Assembly (NCBI RefSeq): GCF_001984175.1
Contig: NZ_MTQP01000062.1
Location: 248,001-312,000 of the forward strand
Direction of reading: 5' to 3'
DNA: 64,000 bases
Source: Saccharothrix sp. ALI-22-I
GTDB lineage: Bacteria > Actinomycetota > Actinomycetes > Mycobacteriales > Pseudonocardiaceae
Shown here: positions 1 through 8,475 of the stretch, one piece after another
How positions within the stretch are numbered: position 1 is the stretch's first letter
Layout of the letters: the number at the start of each line of letters is the position of its first letter
Notes under the pieces: model-generated
The model's database searches: none
The model's input: the letters and a program-made list of their open reading frames with translations, nothing else
Told to the model about the DNA's origin: nothing
Program-made: the position numbers and the translations under genes

Positions 1-25
1 GATCACCCCGTGAGGAGGCGTGATC

Positions 26-490
26 ATGAGTTGGACCGACTTCTACCGACGGCGTGACGCTCTGGACGCCGTGCTCCGCGCCGCGGCCGGGAACCCGGCG
101 GCACCCTTGACGTTCGACCGCGAGCTGTTCGCCACCGAGGACGAACTGCTCCTGGCCCTGCACTACCGCTGGATGCAGCAGCTCACCGGGCGGCTCGGCA
201 CGGCGCTGGGGGACAGCGCCGACGACCGCGTGGAGACCGTCACGCGCACGTGGCGCGAGCTGGCCGCCGAGCAGCCGGTGCTGCGCGCCGTGCTCGACGC
301 GCACCTGACCTCGACCGAGGCCGTCGAGCGCGAGCAGAGCCTGCTGGCGCTCACCGCGGGCCTGGCGGAACTGTCCGAGCCGGGCGCGGAGATCGCCCGC
401 GTCGGCGCGGCGTTCGCGAGCCTGATCCGCAGCGGGCCCGCTGCCGCCGTCGTCCCCGGCCGGCACCGCAGGCTCGCCAAGAGCGCCTGA
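26..490 (+). CDS. Hypothetical protein (154 aa)
   Basis: I do not recognise a family. The ATG at 26 is preceded by AGGAGG about seven bases upstream, so it is preferred over the in-frame GTG at 20. The product is rich in Ala, Leu, Arg and Glu, appears mostly helical, and has no cysteine, signal peptide or membrane segment; it looks like a small soluble cytoplasmic protein. It lies 20 bases before an SDR oxidoreductase and about 1 kb before lipA on the same strand, so co-transcription is possible. The upstream context is outside the window. Confidence 0.7.
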   Translation: MSWTDFYRRRDALDAVLRAAAGNPAAPLTFDRELFATEDELLLALHYRWMQQLTGRLGTALGDSADDRVETVTRTWRELAAEQPVLRAVLDAHLTSTEAVEREQSLLALTAGLAELSEPGAEIARVGAAFASLIRSGPAAAVVPGRHRRLAKSA

Positions 491-510
491 TCACCTGTAG
501 GTATTAGGTC

Positions 511-1452
511 ATGCCGAAGTGGACTCCCAGGAAATGGGATACCGCGGACATCCGCGACCAGACCGGGCGGACCGTGCTGGTGACCGGGGCCAACTCGGGC
601 CTCGGCCTGCGCACCGCGGAAGTGCTGGCGGGCAAGGGCGCGCACGTCCTGCTCGCCTGTCGGTCCGCCGAACGCGGGCGGCGCGCGCTGGAGCGCGTCC
701 TCGCGACCGGAGGCAAGGCCGAGCTGGTGCCGCTGGACCTGGCCGACCTGTCCTCCGTCCGCGAGGCGGCTTCCCTGGTGCGGGAACGCACCGGTGACGC
801 GCTGGACGTGCTGGTCAACAACGCCGGCGTGATGGCGGTGCCGCTGGGGCGCACCGCCGACGGCTTCGAGCGCCAGTTCGGCACCAACCACCTCGGCCAC
901 GCCGCGCTGACGTGGCTGCTGATGCCCGCGTTGCGCACCCGTCCGGGCGCGCGTGTGGTCACCGTCGCCAGCCTGGCCCACCAGGCGGGCCGCGTCGATC
1001 TGGCCGACCCGAACTACGAGGTGCGCCGGTACTCGGCGTGGGGCGCCTACGGGCAGTCGAAACTGGCGAACCTGCTGTTCGCGCGGGAGCTGGGCCGGCG
1101 CACCCGGACCGCGGACGTGGACGTGACGTCCGTCGCTGCCCACCCCGGCCTCACCTCCACCGAGCTGAGCGCCACCATGGCCCGTGCCCAGGGCAACCCA
1201 CTGCTCGGGCTGGGCGCCAGGGTCACCGACTTCTTCTCGCAGTCCGTCGAGACGGGGGCGTTGCCGCAGCTCTACGCGGCGACGTCGCCCGACGCGCGGG
1301 CGGGCGCCTACTACGGGCCGGACGGCTTCCGCGAGATGCGCGGCCACCCCGCCCCCGCGGCGTCCACCACGGCGGCCCGGGACGACCTCGCGGCCAGCCG
1401 GTTGTGGGACTTGACGGCCAAACTCACGGGCGTCGAACCGGACCCCTCGTGA
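511..1452 (+). CDS. Short-chain dehydrogenase/reductase (SDR), WW-oxidoreductase/retinol-dehydrogenase-like
   Basis: NAD(P)-dependent oxidoreductase of 313 residues with a Rossmann fold. Visible motifs are the nucleotide-binding TGANSGLG (residues 25-32), the structural NNAGV, and the catalytic YGQSK (Tyr180, Lys184). Length and the GANSGLG form match the SDR group annotated as retinol dehydrogenase or protochlorophyllide-reductase-like; the substrate cannot be read from sequence. There is no signal peptide or membrane anchor. It sits between a small unknown gene and lipA, all on the same strand, with 15 bases before lipA, so a shared transcript is likely, although no functional tie to lipoate is evident. 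Confidence 0.88.
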   Translation: MPKWTPRKWDTADIRDQTGRTVLVTGANSGLGLRTAEVLAGKGAHVLLACRSAERGRRALERVLATGGKAELVPLDLADLSSVREAASLVRERTGDALDVLVNNAGVMAVPLGRTADGFERQFGTNHLGHAALTWLLMPALRTRPGARVVTVASLAHQAGRVDLADPNYEVRRYSAWGAYGQSKLANLLFARELGRRTRTADVDVTSVAAHPGLTSTELSATMARAQGNPLLGLGARVTDFFSQSVETGALPQLYAATSPDARAGAYYGPDGFREMRGHPAPAASTTAARDDLAASRLWDLTAKLTGVEPDPS

Positions 1453-1467
1453 CGTAGGGTTGAAGTC

Positions 1468-2472
1468 GTGACCGTCGTACCTGAAGGTCGGAAGCTGCTG
1501 CGGCTGGAAGTTCGCAACAGCCAAACGCCCATCGAGAAGAAGCCCTCGTGGATCAAGACCAAGGCGAAGATGGGCCCCGAGTACCGGGAGCTCAAGGGCC
1601 TGGTCAAACGCGAGGGCTTGCACACGGTGTGCGAAGAAGCCGGTTGTCCCAACATCTACGAGTGCTGGGAAGACCGGGAGGCCACCTTCCTGATCGGTGG
1701 CGAGCAGTGCACGCGTCGGTGCGACTTCTGCCAGATCGACACCGGCAAGCCCGCCGACCTCGACCGCGATGAACCGCGGCGGGTGGCGGAATCCGTGCAG
1801 GCCATGGGTCTGCGGTACTCGACCGTGACCGGTGTGGCGCGCGACGACCTGGAGGACGGCGGCGCGTGGCTGTACGCCGAGACCGTCCGGCTGATCCACG
1901 CGATGAACCCCGGCACCGGCGTCGAGCTGCTGATCCCGGACTTCAACGCGGTGCCCTCGCAGTTGGCGGAGGTGTTCTCGTCGCGGCCCGAGGTGTTGGC
2001 GCACAACCTGGAGACCGTGCCGCGCATCTTCAAGCGCATCCGCCCGGCGTTCCGCTACGACCGGTCGCTGGAGGTCATCACCGCGGCCCGCGAGGCCGGT
2101 CTGGTGACCAAGTCCAACCTGATCCTGGGCATGGGCGAGACGCCGGACGAGGTCACCGAGGCGTTGCGGGACCTGCACGACGCGGGCTGCGAGATCATCA
2201 CCATCACGCAGTACCTGCGGCCCTCGCCGCGGCACCACCCGGTGGAGCGGTGGGTGAAGCCGGAGGAGTTCGTGACGCACAAGGAGTCCGCCGAGGCCAT
2301 CGGGTTCTCCGGGGTCATGGCCGGTCCCCTGGTCCGCTCGTCCTACCGCGCCGGGCGGCTGTACGCGCAGGCCGTGCAGAAGCGCGGCGACGTGCTGCCG
2401 GAGAACCTGCACCACCTGCTCGAAGCCGGCGGCGCGGCGCAGGAGATCACCTCACTGCTGTCCTCCCGCTGA
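1468..2472 (+). CDS. lipA: Lipoyl synthase
   Basis: Radical SAM enzyme that inserts two sulfurs into octanoyl groups on lipoyl domains (pyruvate and 2-oxoglutarate dehydrogenases, glycine cleavage H protein). Both [4Fe-4S] clusters are represented: the auxiliary cluster Cys55, Cys60, Cys66 ([12 protein letters not shown]) and the radical SAM CxxxCxxC at Cys81, Cys85, Cys88 (CTRRCDFC). The 334-aa length is normal. Translation begins at GTG 1468. The last 21 bases overlap the 3' end of the convergent saccharopine-dehydrogenase-like gene. A lipoate-requiring pyruvate dehydrogenase E1 (aceE) lies 8 kb away, but lipB is not in the window. Confidence 0.97.
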   Translation: MTVVPEGRKLLRLEVRNSQTPIEKKPSWIKTKAKMGPEYRELKGLVKREGLHTVCEEAGCPNIYECWEDREATFLIGGEQCTRRCDFCQIDTGKPADLDRDEPRRVAESVQAMGLRYSTVTGVARDDLEDGGAWLYAETVRLIHAMNPGTGVELLIPDFNAVPSQLAEVFSSRPEVLAHNLETVPRIFKRIRPAFRYDRSLEVITAAREAGLVTKSNLILGMGETPDEVTEALRDLHDAGCEIITITQYLRPSPRHHPVERWVKPEEFVTHKESAEAIGFSGVMAGPLVRSSYRAGRLYAQAVQKRGDVLPENLHHLLEAGGAAQEITSLLSSR

Positions 2473-3510
2473 GGGCGGCCCGGCTGCCGGTGTCGGGTCG
2501 CTGACCACCACGCCGTCCAACGCCCGGACGTAGTCCGCTCCGAAGGCGCTGGACGGCGTGTGCGCGCCAGGCGTGACGTCGTCGAGGCGTTGGACGGCCT
2601 TGACCACCGAGTCCGCCGTGAGGTCGTAGGCGTTCGGGCCGGTGAGCGCCGCCCGGAACCGGTTGCCCTGCCCGTCCCAGGCCTCGCCGAACACCTCGCA
2701 GCGGGTCCGGGCCCTGGTGGCGTCGTTCGGGCCGCCGATGCGCTGCGCCACCGCCTTGCCGAGCCGCCGGACCAGGCCGGTGCGCAGCAGTGGCGCGGCG
2801 AGCGGCTGGAGCGTGCCCAGCACGCCGGGGAACGTGGTGAACGTGGTGATGTTCGGGATGCCGGTGGACCGGTAGGCCGTGCTCACGTCGCCCCACGGGA
2901 TGGCGCCGACGTCACGGGGCCGGTCGCGGAAGTGCGCGGTGCGGCGGCGGTGCCCGAGCCGCACACTGCGGATCTCGCCGTCGACGCGCGCCCGTCCCCC
3001 GCCACCCGACCCCTCCACGGCAGTCTGTGCAGTACCCGCGCTGGCACCGCCCTGGACGAGGAACGCCAGGTCGAGGTGCGTGGCCGTGGGCAGCGCCGCG
3101 TGCAGCATGGCCGCGATGCAGTCGGTGGGGACGACGTCGAACCCGGCGCCCGGCAGCAGCACCACGCCGGCGTCCTCGGCTTCGCGGTCCCGTCGGCTCA
3201 CCGCTTCGAAGACGTCGATCTCGCCGGTGATGTCGACGTAGTGGGTCTTCGCCTTGAGGCAGGCGTCGACCATCGGTCCCGAGGTGGCCGAGAACGGGCC
3301 GGCGCAGTGGGCGACCGCGTCGATGTCCCGCAGTGCGTCCACGGCGTCCTCAAGGCCGAAGACCCGGTGTTCCAGCCCCAGGCGTTCGGCCAGCGGACGC
3401 ACCTTCTCGGCGGACCGCCCGGCCAGCACCGGCCGCAGCCCGCGCTCGACCGCGAGCTCGGCGACCAGCGTGCCGGTGAACCCGTTGGCTCCGTAGACCA
3501 TCCACGTCAT
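2452..3510 (-). CDS. Saccharopine dehydrogenase-like / trans-acting enoyl reductase family NAD(P)-binding protein
   Basis: 352 residues with an N-terminal Rossmann motif [15 protein letters not shown] (residues 8-22), followed by a central catalytic-like domain. This architecture is that of the saccharopine dehydrogenase NADP-binding family, which in actinomycetes includes trans-acting enoyl reductases of lipid synthesis as well as many proteins of unknown substrate. No membrane segment is evident. The ATG start at 3510 fits the conserved Rossmann strand starting at once. It is convergent with lipA and overlaps it by 21 bp. A true lysine-pathway saccharopine dehydrogenase is unlikely; the substrate is unknown. 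Confidence 0.82.
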   Translation of the reverse strand: MTWMVYGANGFTGTLVAELAVERGLRPVLAGRSAEKVRPLAERLGLEHRVFGLEDAVDALRDIDAVAHCAGPFSATSGPMVDACLKAKTHYVDITGEIDVFEAVSRRDREAEDAGVVLLPGAGFDVVPTDCIAAMLHAALPTATHLDLAFLVQGGASAGTAQTAVEGSGGGGRARVDGEIRSVRLGHRRRTAHFRDRPRDVGAIPWGDVSTAYRSTGIPNITTFTTFPGVLGTLQPLAAPLLRTGLVRRLGKAVAQRIGGPNDATRARTRCEVFGEAWDGQGNRFRAALTGPNAYDLTADSVVKAVQRLDDVTPGAHTPSSAFGADYVRALDGVVVSDPTPAAGPPSAGGQQ

Positions 3511-3534
3511 GCGGTAGAAGCTACTCGTAGGTAG

Positions 3535-3825
3535 CTACGCCGACGACCTCCGCCTGACCACGATGCTCCCGGCCACGAGCAGAACACCCAACACGGCGAC
3601 AGGAGCGGCCCACGCCAACCGCTCCATGCGCAGCCGACCGCAGATCTCGACGAACGCAAGGCCCTCGGCCTCGACCACCACGTCGTCGTACCCCATCCCC
3701 ACACTGTTGCCGCAGGCGACCGCGAAGCCCGATGGCGAGTCGGTGGACAGGGGCAACAACATGATCAGCAACCCGGCCAGGAAGAACGCAACACCGACCA
3801 CCGCGGTGACGGCCCTGGGCGACAT
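3535..3825 (-). CDS. Small two-helix membrane protein
   Basis: 96-residue protein with an N-terminal hydrophobic helix (about residues 5-26), a roughly 45-residue external loop containing two cysteines (AVACGN and EICGRL, probably a disulfide), and a second hydrophobic helix (about 71-89) followed by a basic RRRSS tail. The topology suggests a small integral membrane protein with both ends in the cytoplasm. No family recognised. It lies just upstream of the saccharopine-dehydrogenase-like gene on the same strand, with 24 bases between them. Confidence 0.65.
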   Translation of the reverse strand: MSPRAVTAVVGVAFFLAGLLIMLLPLSTDSPSGFAVACGNSVGMGYDDVVVEAEGLAFVEICGRLRMERLAWAAPVAVLGVLLVAGSIVVRRRSSA

Positions 3826-4338
3826 GTGTGGAAGTTACGTCCTCGGACCGCTCTCGCATAGGGGGGATGCCACATAGGGGGACGTGGTCAGCAACCCCTA
3901 ATGACCCATCCGGCCCACCTCAGGGGCAAGCGGACGCCCCCGTGCGCCGAACGGTCCAGTCACCCCTCAAACCGGCCAGTCAAGCAATTCATCGACACCG
4001 ATAACCGGGCCGACACGGTGCCGGATCTACTATTCCACCTCGGGGCGATCACCGGTTGAATATGCCCCTCACCCGACCGAGTGACATCAGGTTGTGCACT
4101 CTCACCCGATTCGACCAGCCGTGCACCTCAGCGTGGGCGGACATGCCACCCGGCCGTATCACCGCACTTCAACGGCCACGGATGGCGGTTCCGCCACTGG
4201 ACCAACCCCGTGCCACTCACCGACCGAACCACGCCGCGTGACCCACTTCACTCTTTGGTGTGCCATTATTTCAACCAACTGAGACGGACTTTTCCGAATA
4301 GTTTTCAGCTATGCGCATCGAAGGAGCTCCGGGCCGAC
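3826..4338. other. Intergenic stretch without a recognisable gene
   Basis: About 510 bases between the small membrane protein and the partial DUF6119-like gene. Base composition is slightly richer in A/T than the neighbours, and the open frames here lack codon bias and ribosome binding sites. The AAGGAG at 4321-4326 probably serves the GTG at 4339. I see no tRNA, transposase remnant or strong terminator. Confidence 0.5.
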
Positions 4339-4806
4339 GTGAAAACCATTGACCACATCACCGAACAAAGCGACAAGACCACGCTGACCGAAGACGACCT
4401 GCTGGTGCCCGTGCTGGAACGCAGGTTGGCGGTGGCACTGGGCGGCAACACCCGGTTCGGCCCACTGGGCCTGCGCTGGCCCGACGCCGCCGTGAGCCGG
4501 GCCGGCGAAACGGTGTCGTTCCGCACCAACAACGTGGGCGGCTACGGCCCGCTACCCCTGGACCCGGCGCTGGACGTCACCGTGATCACCACCCGGTTCG
4601 CCCGCGTGCCCGAGTTCGCGCGTACCGACGAGCTGAAGCAGGCCCGACTGATCCCGTGCGCCGACAAGGCCCGCGAGCAGTTGCTCACCAATCCCATCCC
4701 CATGGACCGCTGGATCACCTTCGAGACCACCCTCGACGGCCGTGTCTACCGCCTCTGTGAGGGCCGCTGGCACGAGATCGACCAAGAACGCGAGCGAGCC
4801 GTCTGA
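4339..4806 (+). pseudogene. Partial DUF6119 / TIGR04141 'sporadically distributed' protein (fragment)
   Basis: 155 residues from a GTG at 4339 with AAGGAG 12 bases upstream. The end of the protein, with RWITFETTLDG then YRLCEGRWHEID, resembles the mid-protein motif of DUF6119/TIGR04141 proteins (usually around 550 aa), in which a short 'G-Y-LxxGxWY-xVD' block follows a substrate-like segment. The frame stops directly after that block, so both the N-terminal and C-terminal thirds would be missing. I therefore call it a remnant, although a small stand-alone protein cannot be excluded. It is convergent with the specificity-methylase-NYN operon, a genomic context in which this family occurs. The family assignment is from memory of motif shape only. 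Confidence 0.45.
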
Positions 4807-4880
4807 CCGGGCCACGCCCGGCTACGACCAGGGTTCCCCCGCCCGCCTCGGCAGCTGGTCGATCTCCTCGGACACCGGGA

Positions 4881-5501
4881 CTATTCCGAAGCTCCGTTCA
4901 ACAACCGGAGGAGAAGCGCGTCTCGCAAGGACGCGGTCGTGGTGCTGATCCGCTCGTGGACCACGACCTTGTCGTCGAGAGCCGCGAGCACATCGCCCAG
5001 TTGTGCTTGGAGGTCGGCCGGCGGAACCACCACGGGCAACGAGCCGAGCATCCTGGTGCTGAGGGTGGGGATCACCCCACCACGCGCGTTCCCCACGATC
5101 CAGTCCTGCACCGCGGGATGGCCGAGGTAGTACACGACGTAGGCCGGGTACACCTCCGACCGCATCCGCACCCTCAGGCAACCCGGACCGAACAGCCACC
5201 CTTCCTGTTCCGCCTCCACCAGCCCTTGACGACCGAGTCGGCCCGTCCGGAGGCAGACGATGTCGCCGCGGCGCAGCGCGTAGCGCGACAGCTGACGAGC
5301 GGAGTCCGGGGCCACGCCCGACGCCGGACGATCCGGAATCCTGTTGTGGCGCAGATCTTTCGGCATCACGACCGGCACGTCGGCGGACCCGTCGTCGACC
5401 AGCGCCGCATGTATCGCCGAGGGCCCGGTGGTTATCTCGGCGAGTTCGCCCAACGGGCGTTGCACCCAACCCTCGGGAACCGGACCGATCAGCGAATCCA
5501 C
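4881..5501 (-). CDS. hsdS: Type I restriction-modification-like specificity subunit (single target-recognition domain)
   Basis: About 206 residues carrying one target-recognition domain: the opening VPEGWVQRPLGELAEI, the central RGDIVCLRTGRLGRQGLV, the late ARGGVIPTLSTRMLGSLPVVVPP, and a C-terminal helix with LxxxLLxRLLNG. Full-length HsdS has two such domains; half-size subunits like this usually work as dimers. A frame extension to 5558 exists, but its Arg-rich head is translated hsdM sequence. The GTG at 5501 gives a 13-bp overlap with hsdM and fits translational coupling. It should confer DNA sequence specificity on the methylase. No HsdR follows; the next gene is a convergent fragment. 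Confidence 0.82.
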   Translation of the reverse strand: MDSLIGPVPEGWVQRPLGELAEITTGPSAIHAALVDDGSADVPVVMPKDLRHNRIPDRPASGVAPDSARQLSRYALRRGDIVCLRTGRLGRQGLVEAEQEGWLFGPGCLRVRMRSEVYPAYVVYYLGHPAVQDWIVGNARGGVIPTLSTRMLGSLPVVVPPADLQAQLGDVLAALDDKVVVHERISTTTASLRDALLLRLLNGASE

Positions 5502-7099
5502 AGCTTCAACCCGTCCAGTTGCTCTCTCGCCACGGCGTCCACCTCGGCGGCCTGCCACTCCAGGTGAATCAGTTCGTCACGCAGTTCGCGAATTGACTTG
5601 TCCGACGTCGCCGGAGCGGTGGACCGGGCGCCGACGTACCTCGCCGGGACCAACACGTAGTCCTGGTCGCGGATGCGCTGCCGAAGGACGGACGCGGAGA
5701 ACCCCGGCACGTCCTCGTGGTCCTTCCCGGCCCGCCAGTTGCCGACGGTGCCCGAGATGAGCGACCACTCCTCGGCCGACAAGGACCGTTGGGTCCGGCT
5801 CGTCATACGCCCGAGCCCGCTCGCGTCGACCAGGAGGATCTCGTCCGCTCGTGCCCTGGACCGTCTGCTGAGTACCCAGATGGTGACCGGGATGGCAGTC
5901 GACGTGAACAGGTGCGAGGGAAGGGAGACGATCGCCTCGACCACTCCGTCGTCGACCATCCTCGCCCTGATCCGCTGTTCCGCACCCGATGCGAACAGGG
6001 TGCTGCCCGGCATGACGACACCCGCACTGCCTCTTTCGTTGAGGGTCGACACCGCGAGCTGGAGCCAGGCGAAGTTGGTCTTGTTCGGTGGAAGCGGCCC
6101 GTAGGGACCGGAGAAGCCCACGGTTCCCGGCACGCTCTTCATGTCGAACGGCGGGTTCGTCAGCACGATGTCGTGGCGTCCGCTGGGGATGTGCTCGCCG
6201 AACCGCACCCTCTGGTCGGCCTTCGCGTCCACCTCGGCTCGGACGCCCCGCATCAGGAGGTTCATCGAGGCGAGTGCCGCGGTTCGCGGTGCGAGAGCCG
6301 AACCGGTGAACGAGCAGGCACTCGCGTCAGCGCCATGCAATGAGACGTGTTGGGCCACCCCTGCCAGGAGCTCGCCAGAGCCGCAACAGGGATCGGACGC
6401 CGTGGCTCCCACACCGGGATCGAGGACCGTCGCGAGCAGTCGGACAACCTCCGGAGGCGTGTGGACCGTGCCGTCTCCCCTGCCGATGACGGCGAGCAGC
6501 CGGTCCACCAGTGACTCGAACACCCCGGCGCCGCGATCGACGCCCTTGACCCGGTGGACGAGCCGGACCAGGTTCACCAGTCGATCGTTGTGCCGGTGGT
6601 CCTCAGTGATCGAGTGCACGGATTTGTAGAGCTCACCCAGCCCCCGGTGCTTCAGGGTCGCGCCGCGAAGCAGGTGGGGAAGGTCCTCGTCTTCGGCCGC
6701 GAGGATGTCGCTCCACGTGCTCTCGTCCACGAACGCCAAGTACAGCAATGTGAAGACGATTTCGGCGAACGACTCGACGTCCAGCGTCCCGCGCAGGCGC
6801 AGGAGTTCTCCCCACACGTCGACGTCGGCGAGGTCGTCGATGCGCCCTTCGATCTTCAACGCCACGCGGAACCGCTCGCCGTAAGTCGCCCCCGGCAGTT
6901 CCCGAGGTCGGAGGTCCTTCTTCGGGATCTTTCGATCATCAAGCCACTTCGCGACCTCCCCGACCTCGAACACCTCGCCGCCGCCGACCCTCACAGCACG
7001 CGGGAAGGACGGATGCCGACGACGCCAGTTGCTCACCGCCTGGAGCGAAACGGAGATGTGACGAGCGATCTCGGAGATGGTGGTGCGCGCATCCGACAT
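5489..7099 (-). CDS. hsdM: N6-adenine DNA methyltransferase (HsdM-like) with N-terminal HTH
   Basis: 536 residues. Residues 5-55 look like a helix-turn-helix followed by a KWLDDRKIP excisionase/MerR-like wing, an addition not present in classical HsdM. The SAM-binding motif DPCCGSG (236-242) and catalytic NPPF (315-318) are intact, so an active gamma-class N6-adenine methylase is expected. Middle gene of NYN-hsdM-hsdS on the minus strand, 12 bases after the NYN gene and overlapping hsdS. The HTH could bind DNA non-specifically or autoregulate. With no restriction subunit nearby, the function may be a solitary methylase or a defence system using the NYN protein as effector (inference). Confidence 0.9.
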   Translation of the reverse strand: MSDARTTISEIARHISVSLQAVSNWRRRHPSFPRAVRVGGGEVFEVGEVAKWLDDRKIPKKDLRPRELPGATYGERFRVALKIEGRIDDLADVDVWGELLRLRGTLDVESFAEIVFTLLYLAFVDESTWSDILAAEDEDLPHLLRGATLKHRGLGELYKSVHSITEDHRHNDRLVNLVRLVHRVKGVDRGAGVFESLVDRLLAVIGRGDGTVHTPPEVVRLLATVLDPGVGATASDPCCGSGELLAGVAQHVSLHGADASACSFTGSALAPRTAALASMNLLMRGVRAEVDAKADQRVRFGEHIPSGRHDIVLTNPPFDMKSVPGTVGFSGPYGPLPPNKTNFAWLQLAVSTLNERGSAGVVMPGSTLFASGAEQRIRARMVDDGVVEAIVSLPSHLFTSTAIPVTIWVLSRRSRARADEILLVDASGLGRMTSRTQRSLSAEEWSLISGTVGNWRAGKDHEDVPGFSASVLRQRIRDQDYVLVPARYVGARSTAPATSDKSIRELRDELIHLEWQAAEVDAVAREQLDGLKLWIR

Positions 7100-7111
7100 G
7101 ACGCTGCTCTC

Positions 7112-7726
7112 TCAGGTCCAGTGCTTCGGCCGCCGCAGGACCAGGCCCGCCGCGGTGACGACTTCGTCCGGCAACTGGGCCCGACGGACCTTGTCGTCGC
7201 CGATGTGCACGTAGCCGTCGACCACCCGCTTCAGCTCGGCCGAGTGCCGGCGCGGGGGAAAGGCGGCGATGATCCGCTTGGCCGGGAACAGGCTCTTCGT
7301 CGCTCGCACCGCGGGGCACAGGTCGCTGTCCGCGGAGACCACCAGGGCGGTGTCGAACCGGTCCTGGACGGCATCGGACAGCATCGCGATCGCGATGTTG
7401 ACGTCCGTCTCCTTCTCCTCGAAGACGGTCCAGCTGTCACCACACCCACGACACCGGCGCACCTTTTCCTGGAAGCGGCCATCCAGGATCGTCACGCGCG
7501 AACTGGCGGTTCCGAGCGCGTCCAGGTAATCGGACTGCCGCTGTCCACCGTCCACATCCCCACGGACGCGGGCGGTGAAGTAGTTGACCGATGCCAGAGT
7601 CTGCCCCTCACGGAGCAGGCTGGTCGCCAGCGCCTCAAGGTCGAGCCAGTGGTACTTCCGGCCGTACTTGGCACGGAGGCCGAAGTACAGGTTGAAGCCG
7701 TCAACGTAGACAGCGACGCGGGTCAC
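7112..7726 (-). CDS. NYN (PIN-like) domain nuclease
   Basis: 204-residue NYN/LabA-type domain of the PIN-like RNase superfamily. Acidic metal-site residues are visible in VYVDGFNLYFGL (residues 6-17), EEKETDVNIAIAML and VVSADSDLCPAVR, followed by the family's FPPRRHSAELKR helix. A CxxC (CRGCG) sits in the insert that often binds zinc. It probably cleaves RNA with a two-metal mechanism; the target is unknown. It is the first gene of a three-gene operon with the methylase and specificity subunit, suggesting a nuclease partner or a replacement for HsdR. The leader upstream contains a possible oppositely transcribed small RNA. Confidence 0.87.
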   Translation of the reverse strand: MTRVAVYVDGFNLYFGLRAKYGRKYHWLDLEALATSLLREGQTLASVNYFTARVRGDVDGGQRQSDYLDALGTASSRVTILDGRFQEKVRRCRGCGDSWTVFEEKETDVNIAIAMLSDAVQDRFDTALVVSADSDLCPAVRATKSLFPAKRIIAAFPPRRHSAELKRVVDGYVHIGDDKVRRAQLPDEVVTAAGLVLRRPKHWT

Positions 7727-7762
7727 GACGCACCTTCCGTGGGTGGATTGCGGCTTCTGAGG

Positions 7763-7835
7763 TATGCTGAGGACACACCACGCCAGGGTGAGCAGCCCTG
7801 GCCCGACGGCCCCGGCGACGGGGCCGTCTCTATTT
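7763..7835 (+). ncRNA. Candidate small RNA or attenuator upstream of the NYN operon
   Basis: On the plus strand a TATGCT box (7763-7768) is followed by two perfect stem-loops: a 7-bp stem (7782-7788 with 7796-7802) and a 9-bp stem (7805-7813 with 7820-7828) ending in TCTATTT. The second has the form of an intrinsic terminator. No open frame fits between them. The transcript would be divergent from the NYN gene. I have no family match; it could equally be a terminator-like structure read from the other strand. Confidence 0.35.
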
Positions 7836-8024
7836 CCGCGCCAGGAGCGCTCGCTTCCACGACTCCCCTTGCAGTGACATCACGGTAGATCACACCGCAG
7901 GTGCAGCGCAAGCTGCACTGCAGTGCGCGTCGCGATTGTTTACCCCCCGGTGGTGGCCTTCGGCCGATCACCGGCCTGAACGGCGGATGGCCCCGGCCCT
8001 CCGGTGAGTGCGGTCATCCGTAAG

Positions 8025-8095
8025 TGGGCGCGGCGGGGTTCGAACCTGCGACCGCTCGGGTGCAACCGAGTGCTCTTCCGCTGAGCTACGCGCCG
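8025..8095 (-). pseudogene. Degenerate tRNA-Val copy
   Basis: Nearly the same sequence as the intact tRNA-Val at 9311-9382, but one base is missing from the anticodon loop (six instead of seven bases, so no normal anticodon), the first acceptor pair is lost because a 10-base segment is absent at the 5' side, and the T stem has an A-C mismatch. It is unlikely to be functional. It forms the distal end of a duplicated block that continues into a peroxiredoxin gene fragment. Confidence 0.75.
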
Positions 8096-8117
8096 GCGGA
8101 CCGGCGTCGGGAAGGTA

Positions 8118-8309
8118 TCAGGCCAGGGTTGTGACGGCCTTTTCCCACGCTTCCTGATCGCGGGGCTCGCCGGGGGCGTTGACCTCGGCGTACCGGATCA
8201 CGCCCGCGGTGTCGATCAGGAACGTGCCGCGGTTGGCCAGGCCCGCCTTCTCGTTGAACACGCCGTAGGCCTGCGCCACCTCGCCGTACGGCCAGAAGTC
8301 CGACAGCAG
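8118..8309 (-). pseudogene. Peroxiredoxin 3' fragment (duplicate of ahpE C-terminus)
   Basis: The frame from LLSDFWPYGEVAQAYGVF to the stop reproduces the last ~63 residues of the intact peroxiredoxin at 9415-9873, with scattered substitutions (for example WEKAVTTLA for WKKAVAALA). The thioredoxin-fold start and the peroxidatic cysteine are missing, so it cannot be a working enzyme. Homology ends sharply at about 8309; the preceding in-frame sequence (8310-8475) is unrelated and unrecognised. Together with the decayed tRNA it forms a duplicated block. Confidence 0.8.
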
Positions 8310-8475
8310 GCGGACGAGCTGTTCACCCCGGCCTTGGTCGACCTGCTGCGTCCGGCCGAAGAACTCCGCCGCCACAGCGCGGAACTTCAGTTCTCCGAAA
8401 TCCTTTTCACGGACCAGCCTCGACAGCCTCGACCGCGCACCTGCGCCCGACCGCCTTACTGCTCGCTCCCCCTTA

